From the NCBI GenBank assembly GCA_029721435.1, contig CM056573.1, positions 126,234,947 to 126,298,946 of the forward strand: a stretch of 64,000 bases of DNA, given 5' to 3'. The notes below the pieces were generated by a model. The model saw only the letters and a list, made by a program, of their open reading frames with translations. It made no database searches and had not been told where the DNA came from. A program made the position numbers and the translations under genes. This document shows positions 34,606-45,615 of the stretch, piece after piece; the stretch's first letter is position 1; each line of letters starts with the position of its first letter. Origin of the DNA: Gymnothorax reevesii (lineage: Eukaryota; Chordata; Actinopteri; Anguilliformes; Muraenidae).

Positions 34606-36606
34606 TGAAACATAGGAGCTGTTGCATCTCTTGTGTTGGGTCTGGTTCCTCCTTTGGTATAAAGGGCAGTGGTGTAACACACTCAGCCCTGAAGGTGTTT
34701 TGGCAGTGCATGTACTGATGGAAATCAGAAACTGGTTCTCTGTGATGTCAAACGTCCTGCTAGCAAATAGAGAGAAGCCATGGGAGGAGTTTTATTTCCA
34801 TCAGCGGCCACACATTTGTATCTTGGCCTGCAGCTTTACTTAGGGAGGTTTGCACAGGGCCTAAACGCCATTCTGTTTCCTGTGTTTCTTTCTTTTGTTG
34901 CCCTTTTGTTTCTGCACATTGCTGCCATATTTCCTGTCATGTCTGTTTATGGGTGTTTCTGCCGAAATACTTTTGGGTTCGGAGTGTTGCAGCTCCTCCT
35001 TAGCTAGGTCACATGACTTCTCACTGTAGTCCTCAACACTGAGTCACAATGACTCATTTCTGTCTCTGGTGGAGGGGGGTTTGGGAATACTGGGAGCATT
35101 ATAAACATAGCCTGCCCCCATCCCCAGGCAAAATTTAAATGATATTTTTGCCAAGTACTTTTTTTGGCTCAACAAAAAAACATATTTAAAATGTCGAAAG
35201 TGTGGCGGACGCCTGACCGGTTTTGCAGGCATGCGGGAAACCCTGGGTTCAGTTGGATCACTACCATGTATGTAGCCCTTTTTAAGCTAAGTTTGATTGG
35301 CAGGTGTGTCTCTATGAGGCGTCTATTATAATCGCCTCTGCAGACACCTAACTGGATGTTCGGATGAGAGCTGGGGTCTGTGCTGTAAATGAACCTTTTG
35401 GCAACGGCTGATAAACAACTTTGTTCAGAAAAAAACCCCGAGCTCAACAGCCAAAAGTGATGGCGTCTGTGCTCACTACACCCCGCCTGACTGCTGCTCA
35501 CAATTTTCCCTTTCCCTGACATTATGATCTCAACCCCAGCTCAACACAGGAGGACACGGCTGGTTTTGACCTGAAAGGGGTCATTGCTCTGAAATACTGA
35601 GTCATCTGAATTACAGTCATGCCTGTGCTCAGGAAAAAAATGTTTTATCCGCTTAAGCGATAGAATTACGTTTAAAGTCTCATTACTTCCTGCTCAAAAA
35701 AAAGAATGAGCTTTTTTAAAGTGCCTGTTTGCTTGGTAATTTAGATTTTCCCACTGTATATCTCAAAATGAGTCAATTTATCAAAATCTTGTAAATAAAA
35801 AGAAAAACTTAGGACCATAAGAAAGACATGCAGCTTTCCACTGTCATCTTTTTCTCATTTATCAGTGATGTTTGTTATCATTGGACAGGACAGCTCCCTC
35901 TAAAGCTCACAGAATGTGTTTAAAATGAGCGCACGTGTGTATTCATAAAAAATAAATATTGCGCCAGAAATTTTTACCTTTGCTGAGATGAGTCCTGACA
36001 GCCGTGAATTGATAACACTGCGCTGACTGGTTCGCTTACAAAGAGTGTACAGACAGGTCCAAAAGTATGAGGACGGTGTCACCAATGTTGAAGGGCTGTA
36101 ATTCCTGTGCGGATTACTCCAGATAAACAATGTGCATATAAAGCTGACAGTCTATGCTGTATTGTGAGGTGATTTATGTCCCTGTGGTGTGAACCAAAGG
36201 GGCTTTATCTTCCTGTAAAAATGCTGTTATTGCCCAAAAACATACAGACCTGTCTGTATGTGGCAAGTTGCTGCTTGAGTAAGGGTTGTGGGGGGGGGAG
36301 GGGGGTCAGATGCGGCATGCAGGTTGGTAGTGGTGATGGTAGAGAAGGGGTGGAGGTGATGGTGGCGGGTTGGTCGCTCTGTCCTTACCTGAACCTTTCC
36401 TGCCCAGCCGTGTCCCAGAACTGCATCTTGATCCTGACGCCAGGCTCCACCTCCAGGAATTGGACGTAAAAGTCCACGCCCACTGTTTGGTTGATGGAGT
36501 CCAGGAAGAGGTCCTCAGTGTAGCGCTTGAGCAGCGATGACTTCCCCACCGTGGAGTCGCCTAGCATGATGACCCGGAACTGGTACTGCCACAGGGCCAG
36601 GTCCAT
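30876..36606 (-). CDS. RAB42-type small GTPase, paralog 1 (two exons)
   Basis: Exons 36389-36606 and 30876-31314 join (TTCAG/GTAAGG donor, CTCACTCAG/G acceptor) to 218 residues. Rab GTPases switch between GDP and GTP states to direct vesicle traffic on membranes. G1 is GDSTVGKS (16-23), switch I holds TVGVDF (41-46), G3 is WDTAGQE (64-70), G4 is GHKSD (123-127, in place of NKxD, as in the Rab39/Rab42 branch) and G5 is ASSK (153-156). The end is CAC, a CXC double-prenylation motif. The [15 protein letters not shown] stretch matches RAB42 better than RAB39, but the rest is about as close to either. Only the ATG at 36606 fits the family's N-terminus. The 5.1-kb intron holds a V-SINE. It lies downstream of taf12 in convergent orientation. 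No damage is visible. It may be rab42a or rab42b; the letter cannot be assigned. Confidence 0.92.
31996..32374 (+). repeat. V-SINE (DANA-like), copy 1
   Basis: The tRNA-like head has box A (GTGGTTAGCACAACTGCC) and box B (GGGTTTGAATC). The conserved V-SINE core follows (GAGTTTGCATGTTCTCCCCG, GTGGGTTTCCTCTGGGTACT), and the element ends in an ATT-rich 3' tail after GCGCTATATAAAACTGATGC. The family is known from many fishes. It is in the intron of rab42 paralog 1. Confidence 0.88.
32375..34260. other. Intron sequence without features
   Basis: AT-rich intron of rab42 paralog 1. GGTCAAA/TTTGACC words near 32540 and 33830-33860 hint at a decayed DNA transposon, but ends could not be defined. Confidence 0.4.
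34262..34610. repeat. Imperfect (TG)n microsatellite
   Basis: TG-rich tract interrupted by GAGAGTGAGA blocks. The interruptions recur (for example TTTGAGAGTGAGA at about 34340 and 34551), suggesting tandem expansion of a larger unit. Long His/Thr frames here are artefacts. Confidence 0.93.
34611..36388. other. Rest of the rab42 paralog 1 intron
   Basis: No exon or recognisable mobile element. It contains a G-run near 36290-36306. Confidence 0.45.
36389..36606 (-). CDS. rab42-type paralog 1, exon 1
   Basis: 72 codons plus two bases, from MDLALWQYQFRVIMLGDSTV to WDTAGQERF. The ATG sits in a good context (GTGATGG). The frame stays open upstream to about 36654 but has no earlier ATG there. Confidence 0.93.
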
Positions 36607-36996
36607 CACTGCTGCCAAAGCGCCCAATCGGAAGGGGAGTCGCTCCGAGTCCAAGGCCCCCTCTCCTGTTCCCTGAAGAATCTTGGCGAGGCCTCTCCTG
36701 TTCTTGGCACTTCTGAAACTATGGGCCCCTGTACTCTTTTAGCGTTGGGCCCTCTTGTGACGCCCCTAGTCCTGGATGTGATGGCAGGGGGCAGGGTATG
36801 GTTCGGTCCCAGGGCAATTTCGGGAGGGGTAGCACCACAAAAGCGACAAAGCAAGCAGGAACCAGGCGCTCCCGGCCGCAGCTGTCTGGGGAAGAATCTG
36901 GAATCGCTGCTGTGAGGAGCTCCAGGTACGTCAGTGTGTATGAGCATGAGACGTGCGCTCACATGCTGTGAGTGTGTGCGGGTGTGTGCGTCAGAG

Positions 36997-37002
<6 letters not shown>

Positions 37003-37042
<40 letters not shown>
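37003..37042. repeat. (GA)n microsatellite
   Basis: About 20 uninterrupted GA units roughly 400 bp upstream of the rab42 paralog 1 start codon. A second, interrupted purine tract (GGGAGAGAGA units) lies at 37175-37211. Confidence 0.95.
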
Positions 37043-37046
<4 letters not shown>

Positions 37047-37509
37047 CCCCTTCAGAGAAACAACAGAAAACAAGTTCCTGGTCTGTTCTGCTTTTCCTGA
37101 AGTGTAACTGCTGATAAAAAGGAGAGTTTTTTCTCATTTTTGCATGTTCAATGAGGAAGGGGAGACAAGACAGAGGGAGAGAGAGAGGGAGAGAGAGAGG
37201 GAGAGAGAGGGCGGTAGACAGACACACTTTTATCTGCTAGTTCCTGTTGATACAAGAATAGAGGGAGGAGTGATGACAGATAAAGAATGAGTGAACGAGG
37301 AAGGGCTGAACGGAAAGATAGAGTGGAAGACTGTATAAAATTAGGGGGAGAAAGTGGGCGGAGCTAAACAGGGAACGACAGTGCAGAGGGGAGGGGATTA
37401 AGGGAAGAGGGAGGAGGCAGAGGGATGAGAGACTCAGCTCCAGATCCAGACTGATTCCTGGCCCTGGAGTCTCCCGTCACGCGCTGTTTACAGCCTGTCT
37501 CATCCTGTG

Positions 37510-38410
37510 AAAGAATGTGGGTGTGTATGTGTGTCTGTATGTGCGTGTGTATGTGTGTGTGTGTGTGAGTGTGTGTGTGTGTGTGTGTGAGTGTGTGTGT
37601 GTGTGTGTGTGTGAGTGTGTGTGTGTGTGTGTGTGAGTGTGTGTGTGTGCGCGCGTTTGTGTGTATATGCGTATCTGTGCGCGTGTGCACTTGTTTCTGA
37701 GTGTGCATGTGTGTGTGTTGCGTGTGCGCGCGTGTGTGTGTATATGCGTATCTGTGCGCGTGTGCACTTGTTTCTGAGTGTGCATGTGTGTGTGTTGCGT
37801 GTGCGCGCGTTTGTGTGTATATGCGTATCTGTGCGCGTGTGCACTTGTTTCTGAGTGTGCATGTGTGTGTGTTGTGTGTGTGCGCGTTTGTGTGTATATG
37901 CGTATCTGTGCGCGTGTGCACTTGTTTCTGAGTGTGCATGTGTGTGTGTTGTGTATGTGCGCGTTTGTGTGTATATGCGTATCTGTGCGCGTGTGCACTT
38001 GTTTCTGAGTGTGCATGTGTGTGTGAGTGTGTGTGTGTGCGCGTTTGTGTGTATATGCGTATCTGTGCGTCTGTGCACTTGTTTCTGAGTGTGCATGTGT
38101 GTGTGAGTGTGTGTGTGTGCGCGTTTGTGTGTATATGCGTATCTGTGCGCGTGTGCACTTGTTTCTGAGTGTGCATGTGTGTGTGAGTGTGTGTGTGTGC
38201 GCGTTTGTGTGTATATGCGTATCTGTGCGCGTGTGCACTTGTTTCTGAGTGTGCATGTGTGTGTGAGTGTGTGTGTGTGCGCGTTTGTGTGTATATGCGT
38301 ATCTGTGTGCGTGTGCACTTGTTTCTGAGTGTGCATGTGTGTGTGAGTGTGTGTGTGTGCGCGTTTGTGTGTATATGCGTATCTGTGCGCGTGTGCACTT
38401 GTGTGTGTTC
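37510..38410. repeat. Two-register TG-rich minisatellite, 77 and 80 bp units
   Basis: The core GTATATGCGTATCTGTG recurs ten times, at 37663, 37740, 37817, 37894, 37971, 38051, 38131, 38211, 38291 and 38371. The first four intervals are exactly 77 bp and the last five exactly 80 bp. Each unit also has GTGCACTTGTTTCTGAGTGT. Alternating purine-pyrimidine TG/CG runs fill the rest. It produces a 353-residue His/Thr-rich minus-strand frame that is not a gene. It lies about 0.9-1.8 kb upstream of the rab42 paralog 1 start. Confidence 0.97.
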
Positions 38411-41400
38411 TTGCACTTGATACATTAAGAAGACAAGAAAACCCTTTTTCCCAGCGAAGTCGGGATCTTATTGGTCAGTGAGGACATTTTCTCCTGTCCT
38501 CAACGATAAAGACAGATTATGATTTATTAGTGAAGGTTAGAATTGAAGCACTGATAACTAAAACCCCACAAGACAAGTCAAGTCAAGTGTGACTTTTTAG
38601 TTTTAGTAATAGGTGCTTCAATTAGGGATAGGTTAAGGTAAGGGTTTGGGTTGGGCATGCGTTACGTATTGTTATGATTAGGGAAAGGCTGCAGAGATAC
38701 ACAAAGAATGAATGAAAGTCAATGTAATGTCCTCACAAGGACTGAGGTACCAGGATGTGCCTGTGTGCTCATGACTCACATCCAGGCTTCGCTGTCCAGT
38801 CGCCCTTACACAACTGCAACCACAGCCATCACTCTAGGCCCCGTGGTTACGCAAGTCCAACGGTGATAAACCGCATGGTTTGCCTGTGTAAAACACAAGG
38901 TTTACGCCTTACTGAAGGTGCACAATCCTATAGGGCGAGAATCCAGGAAATTTAGTCAAGTGTGAATGTCTTGCATTTAGGCTAGCAAGCTCACAGAAGT
39001 CGACTAAAGAGTAATAAAGGACATGACCAGTTGAAGCACCTCTCCCTCTCACTTTCTTACTGTATAAACTGGGCTGAAGACTGACTACTGCAGAGCCTGT
39101 TCAAAACATGCCTGTTCAAATCGGGCTGATTGCTTGGCCTCTGGTATTGCTGCTTAAAGTTTTCACAAGAACGGCTCAGCTAAACAATTTCATATTTGCT
39201 ACTGATCTTCTTTTGATCCTCAGTAATACTCCCACCGAGTGTGATGTCTATTGGATCAACGGTTGTTGAGAAAATCAAGGGACAGGCAGGCAGACAGATG
39301 GAGATCCTTCCATTTCAGTCAGTTTATGTAAACTGTTCATAGAGTCTGTTCATAGAGTTTCTGTTTTGAAATGAACAAGCCGCTGAGTAGATAGTCATGC
39401 AGCCACACAAAGTCATGACCACGGGGGAATTTATCCACAGTTACAAATACAGTGTTGATTTCTGTGGCCCCCCTGTGCCAGTAAAAGAGTCCCCAGAAAA
39501 GGCACTTAAAAATGTTTACCAGAACAAAGTGGGCTGTTTTTTTTATTGTAGTTAATATTGATCAGGAACAGGAACACAAATCGGAGGAAACCCAAAGAAT
39601 GACCTATAGGAAGTTTTGGAGGGAAATTTAAATGATAACAATGGGAGGAGGAAGTGGGGAAAACAGGTAGAAGAAGGAGGGGGGTGGGCAGTGAGGGGAG
39701 CTTCCTTCCTCCACACCATATTATTTTTGGTGAATTTGTATAGTGTGTGCATGTGTCATAAGTGTGTGTGTCCATGTGTTGTGAGTGTGTGTCACAGATT
39801 ACACTTCGGCTTAATACAAATAGTATTGTTCATTTTTATTCTTACGCTCACGAAAGAAATCACAATGCAAACATCTCCATGTTTATCTTACAGAGCCCAA
39901 ACATATGAGCCGGCAGTAGGAATTAAATGAGTACACTCAAAGTTTTACTCTGCAAGTACATAATGGGAAAAGTGACCTCCAGTCTCTGTAACCAGTCCTG
40001 ACACCCCCCCTCCTCCACCCGTACACAGCTCGACCACACCACACCACACCACCCCCCCCCCCCCCCCCCCACCCACCCACTGCTTTTCAGTTGTCAAGCA
40101 CTGAAACACACTATTACAATAAAAACATATTAATACTTTTATTGTCATTGTCATGCCCTTATGTTGTTCACTTTTAAATTGCATTGTTCACTCATTCATT
40201 TTTTGGTGGAAGTATTTTTTTTGCCTTTAAAAGTGAAATAATTTCAAGTATGCTCATGAAAGCCATTTGTACAGAAAAGAAAATTTACTTACATTTTTTG
40301 CTATACACAATAATAGATACGAATGTGCCTTTATAATCACAGAGATATGAATGTTCTATGAATGCATTTATTTGAAAGCTGAGTACCATTTATCTGTTCC
40401 AGAATTAACGATGTTATTTGCAATACTGCTAACCTAACACAAGAGGGCGCACATCTCTGACAATCAACATCATGCTCATAAGCATGGGAGTTAACCGTTT
40501 CTCAAACAACTTACGCGTTATGTCAATTTAGTGTCATTTCCAACATACCCAACCTCAAAACGAAATACAAACTGAAGAAAAAAAAAAACCTTTTTACACT
40601 GATCATCCGCTCCTTTAGCTAAAAATATGCAAATATTATTTGTCAAATATTTATTTCTATTGTTTAGACCAAGCATCTTCAGGGGCCCAGTTCCAAACCC
40701 AAGTTCCCGCCACACAAGTTCAAAAGGTCATGACCTAGAGGCGTTTCCCTGGATATGATTGTCAAATTGTGATTTTGAGAATAAAGAGGGCCAAAAATGA
40801 CCAGCACAACATGACCTTAAAATCATATTTTAGACTCACTTTGAATCATCATTTACTATCACCAAATGTAAATGTTTAGTCCATTGTTTGCAAGGCTTAT
40901 ACAAGAAAAAGGGGAAGGGGTAGCAGAAGGAGTATAAATTAGTTTTGACATTACAAAATGTGCTCTGTGTTTGACATAAAAGTTTTTTGAAGTAAAAGCT
41001 GTGCAAAATCTACATTCACCTAGCGTATTCAAAGAAGGCTTGGGACATTCATATATATCACCCACAGAATCGCAAAGAGGATTTTTCAAACAAATAAAAA
41101 AAGCTCTCGTGTGCAAACAGTGACTCTGTGTCGCCAGTCAACTTAATGTGCTCCCACAAACTCATCTCACATTAGCCTTACACATTATGGATTCAAGCCC
41201 ATCAATGCATTAAGGGCATATTTAAGCCTCTCACTCCTGTCGAACAGTCATGGCTGGCCTAATGTTCACTGCAGTTCCGTTAAAGGGCAGTTTCACTTTA
41301 TCTTCCAACAGTAAACATGGATCATGATTTAAAAACACTTCATGTTCACTACTTGAGGATATTAAGATATGTAACAGTTCAGTGAAAAGTTTAATGAAAG

Positions 41401-44033
41401 TATGGCTCCAGGAAATTACAAAAGTATACTTAAAATGTGCCAAAGCAGTTTTAAAAATGCTCTTTAAAATAACCCCAATATACATGACAAATGACATTTG
41501 CTAAATGAGGGAAGCCAAATTGCTACCCCAATGCTCTGGCTGAGGAAGGAATCAATGCAGTACATTCGATTTGCACACATCATGTCATAAAATGGGGGAG
41601 TTAGTCTTCAGGCTAAAAGCGTTCTCAGCTAATTCAGAGCAGTCTATTTCAGAGACAGGTGAGTTAGCTGTGGTATTAGATTAATGAGTATATGATATCC
41701 GGAGCCAAAGACTTCTATTGGCTACAGTAATAAACAGATTATGAAACTGGTCAAGGAAAAATGAACACTCTCTCTTTCTTTCTTTTAAAAATATTAACAG
41801 TTCCTTAACCACACCAGACAGCTAATAACAATGCCCAGAGATGGACCTGCAATGTTGAATCCATATGGAAGAATTTCTGCCGACCCCAGCAACTTGGAAC
41901 TCCGAACACGAGATTTATATTTCACTTGGTGATGAACATAACCGACCACTGAAAACCGATACATGTGTGAGCGAGATGTAAGGCAGGAAACCAGCTGTGT
42001 GTGTGTGTGGGTGTGTGTGTGTGTGTGAGTGAGTGAGATCCAGCACACAAACAGGCCAGTGAGAGTCAGGGGTTCAGTGGGTTGAAAAAAAAAAAAACAC
42101 AAATGCTGTTATTGTTCTGCTTCACAAGTCTTCCAGAAGGTTCTGAAAGTTTCCGAAATGACAGCCTCAGCTCCCAAACTCCTACAGATAATTCCAGAAA
42201 TACCTCAGCCTCATGAAAGCCCCTGGTATTCTTAAATGTCCAGCAAGTTTAAACCCCACCCCCCCAAAAAAACATGGTGTTTGCAGGGAAAGAGCCAATC
42301 ACATTGTCCGAAAAGCATACATGTGGCCTTCACTGGAGACCACAGTCATGTAAATACCTTAATCTCTCTATCAGCTTCTCAGCGGCAAATGCTTTATTAG
42401 TGGGACATAATTTAGAAAACGCATTGCTGTTGTGAAGAGATGACAACAATAAAATCAGTTAAAATCCTTGCGTGTGAGAGGGAGCAAGCAATATGAGCTC
42501 TGTCAGGCAGTGAGACACTGGGCATGTGCAGCAGAGAGTAGGATCTCCACTAATCAGAAAGTCAGAGTGGGTGTGGCCTCAACAGTGCAGCACAAAATAA
42601 TGCCAATGGAATCTGGAAGGTAAGCACAGTCCAACACACCAAAACATCATGTGATGTCACAGCAAGCAGCGACTTCAGGTTCAAAGGTCACCAGTCAGGT
42701 ACGGCTGAGGTTGAATACAGAGATATTTCAGCTGAAAGAGAAGACAACTTGGACCTGACCGGGTCCTTTTGCACTGTGACCAGTCTCACAGTGATGTATC
42801 AGTCACTTGTGACTTCTCATAATCTTTACAGCTCCTTTTGAAAGCTTCCCCTTCTCACCCTCATTTAGTGCAGATTTTTTTTGTTCCTTGTTTTGCCCAT
42901 GAGTTCAGATCCTCCAGAGGGAGGGAGCAGCAATGTCATCGTAACCAGGTCAACCCGAGACACTGCCAGTGGCCTGACAGTGGTGGGAGAACTTTGGACC
43001 CAGAGCGTGAATGTGCTGTTTTCTCCAACTTTTCCAGAAGCATCCGCAGTTTTCCCAGAAAGCAGCAGGCACAACCCACCAGCAAAGTTCTGCCAAACCT
43101 CTCAAAGACAACAAATAAAAATATCCACCATTCTCCTCTCAATCCCCTTCCGACATCAACCCCACACCCCCCACCCCTTTATGTTACACATATCTGACCC
43201 ACTGAAAAACCCAACCCAAGGACTCAAACCCTCCCATAGACAATTAGCCCTGAAACCTGCCATGTGCAGCAACATTCCCAAGCAAAATGCTTTTTTCCCC
43301 TTTTCAAGGGGCACCATCTCTTTGAGGGGACCTTATTTTTGGGATGAAATTCCTGACGCCATCCCCCCACTGCCAATGCTGATTTAGTTCTGCATCCCCA
43401 GCTTCTCTGTCTGTATGCAAATGAAGCACTGCGCTATTTTGATATGAAAAAAAAAAACCTGTGAGCATTTCCTGCTTGTCAGCAGGGGTGTACCTGAGAA
43501 ACCATCATCAAAGCATATTCACAAACAAGTGCTGTTAACACATAGCACAGAAGTGTTGTGCCTGGGTTATTGTTGAGATAGCAAGATTGCAATGTGAGAT
43601 TTAAGCCCTGTCAACCACAAGGTTTCCAAAAAATCACCTGGCAGTGTGATAACACTTGCTGGCACTGTTTTAGGATCAGATGTCCCGATCTCAAAGCAGC
43701 GCACCAGAATGAAAGTGTATGAAGAAGAGTATGGCGTGCATCAGCCTGCATATCAGCTGGCTGCGTTCATGTGTGGTGGAAGCCAATACATGTCAGAACT
43801 TTTGGACCCTTGGACCTTACACGTCTATGCGGGGGCCGGGGGTTGGTTACAATGATGTGAACTGTGGGTGGTGTTCAGCCCACACCAAGATAATACATGG
43901 CCAACTGCTGTGCTTTTCAACTGTAATCTACAGTTTCTTTGTTTACTTGTCTTTTGTATTATTCCACAATAGCTGAGGTATGCCTATACTGTGTAGTTTA
44001 TGTATTTGTTCATGACTGAGTTGATTGAATCTA
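38411..44033. other. Intergenic stretch between the two rab42-type genes
   Basis: No exon was recognised. 38480-38740 has GTGAGGACATT and its inverse AATGTCCTCAC about 250 bp apart, possible ends of a decayed repeat. A 19-C run lies at 40052-40070 and a short TG tract at 41996-42026. A 168-residue frame at 42881-43387 is discussed under rejected items. Confidence 0.45.
40052..40070. repeat. Poly-C run
   Basis: Nineteen C in a row, preceded by ACACC pentamers and followed by ACCCACCCAC. The complement could form a G-quadruplex. Length may be unstable. Confidence 0.9.
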
Positions 44034-45613
44034 CAAAACCAAAAACCAGTGAAGTTGGCACGTTATGTAAATCGTAGATAAAAACAGAATGCAATGATTT
44101 GCAAATCCTTTTCAACGTATATTCAATTGAATACACTGCAAAGACATGATGTTTAATGTTCAAACTGAGAAACTTTTTTTTTTTGCAAATAATCATTTAC
44201 TTAGAATTTAAAGGCAGCAACACACTGCAAAAAAGTTGGCACAGGAGCCTTTTTACCACTGTGTTACATCGCCTTTTCTTTTAATGACACTCCATAAACG
44301 TTTGGGAACTGAGGAGACCTATTTTTCAAGCTTTTCAGGTGGAACTCTTTCCCATTCTTGCTTGATGTACAGCTTAAGGTGTTCAACAGTCCGGGGTCTC
44401 CGTTGTCGTATTTTACGCTTCATAATGCACCACACATTTTCAATGGGAGACAGGTCTGGACTACAGGCAGGCCAGCCTAGTACCCGCACTCTTTTACTAC
44501 GGAGCCATGCTGTTGTAACACGTGCAGAATGTGGCTTGGCATTGTCTTGCTGAAATAAGCAGGGGCGTCCATGAAAAAGATGTTGCTTGAATGGCAACAT
44601 ATGTTGCTCCAAAACCTGTATGTACCTTTCAGCCTTCACATATGTGTAAGTTGCCCATGTCTTGGGCACTAATACACCCCCAAACCATCACAGATGCTGG
44701 CTTTTGAACTTTGCGCCTATAACAGTCCGGATGGTTCTTTTCCTCTTTGGTCCGGAGGACACGACGTCCACAGTTTCCAAAAACAATTTGAAATATGGAC
44801 TCGTCAGACCACAGAACACTATTCCACTTTGCATCAGTCCATCTTAGATGAGCTTGGGCCCAGCGAAGCCAGTGGCGTTTCAGGGTGCTGTTGATAAATG
44901 GCTTTTGCTTTGCATTGTAGAGTTTTAACTTGCACTTGCAGATGTAGCGACCAACTGTAGTTACTGACAGTGGTTTTCTGAAGTGTTCCTGAGCCCATGT
45001 GGTGATGTCCTTTACACACTGATGTCGGTTTTTGATGCAGTACCGCCTGAGGGATCGAAGGTCACGGGCATTCAATGTTGGTTTTCGTCCTTGTCGCTTA
45101 CGTGCAGTGATTTCTCCAGATTCTCTGAACCTTTTGACGATATTATGGACCGTATTTGATGAAATCCCTAAAGCTCGTTGAGGAATGTTGTTTTTAAACT
45201 GTTCGACAATCAGCTCTTGCATTTGTTCACTAAGTGGTGACCCTCGCCCCATCCTTGTTTGTGAATGACTAAGCATTTCAGGGAAGCTGCTTTTATACCC
45301 AATCATGGCACCCACCTGTTACGAATTAGCCCATTCACCTGTGGGATGTTCCAAATAAGTGTTTGATGAGCATTCCTCAACTCTCTCAGTCTTTTTTGCC
45401 ACTTGTGCCAGCTTTTTTGAAACATGTTGCAGGCATCAAATTCCGAATGAGCTAATATTTGCAAAAAATTACAAAGTTTACCTGTTCGACATTAAGTAAC
45501 TTGTCTTTGCAGTGTATTCAATTGAATATAGGTTGAAAAGGATGTGCAAATCATATTCTGTTTTTATTTACGATTTACACAACGTGCCAACTTCACTGGT
45601 TTTGGGTTTTGTG
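44034..45613 (-). mobile_element. Nearly intact Tc1-like transposon with long inverted termini
   Basis: 1580 bp flanked by TA (44032-44033, 45614-45615). The inverted termini extend more than 100 bp: CAGTGAAGTTGGCACGTT is near both ends, and TTCAATTGAATACACTGCAA marks the inner edge on both sides. Between them is a minus-strand transposase with a single frameshift. The arms are highly similar, so the insertion is fairly recent. Confidence 0.93.
44319..45252 (-). pseudogene. Tc1-like DD34E transposase with one frameshift
   Basis: The coding start is the ATG at 45252 (MGRGSPLSEQMQELIVEQFK). Paired-like HTH regions and a KRQGRKP linker follow, then the catalytic domain. First Asp is in LWSDESIF, second in FQQDNAKPH and Glu in SPIENVW, with 34 residues between the last two. 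The frame shifts once near 44645, where GNLHICEG passes into AERYIQVLEQHM. Everything else reads through, about 310 residues in total, close to normal Tc1 length. The enzyme would cut and paste its element at TA sites. As it stands the copy is inactive. Confidence 0.92.
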
Positions 45614-45615
45614 TA

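Noticed and set aside
36607..36654. N-terminal extension of rab42 paralog 1
   Set aside because: The frame is open upstream but has no ATG; family alignment starts at MDLALWQYQF.
37364..38425. 353-residue His/Thr-rich minus-strand open frame (and two sister frames)
   Set aside because: It is a translation of the TG-rich minisatellite; all three frames are open because of the repeat, and composition is purely repeat-driven.
42881..43387. 168-residue frame in the intergenic stretch
   Set aside because: Ser/Pro-rich, no recognised domain, no splice-flanked context, and an overlapping frame of similar length on the same strand. Chance is likely, though transcript data would decide.
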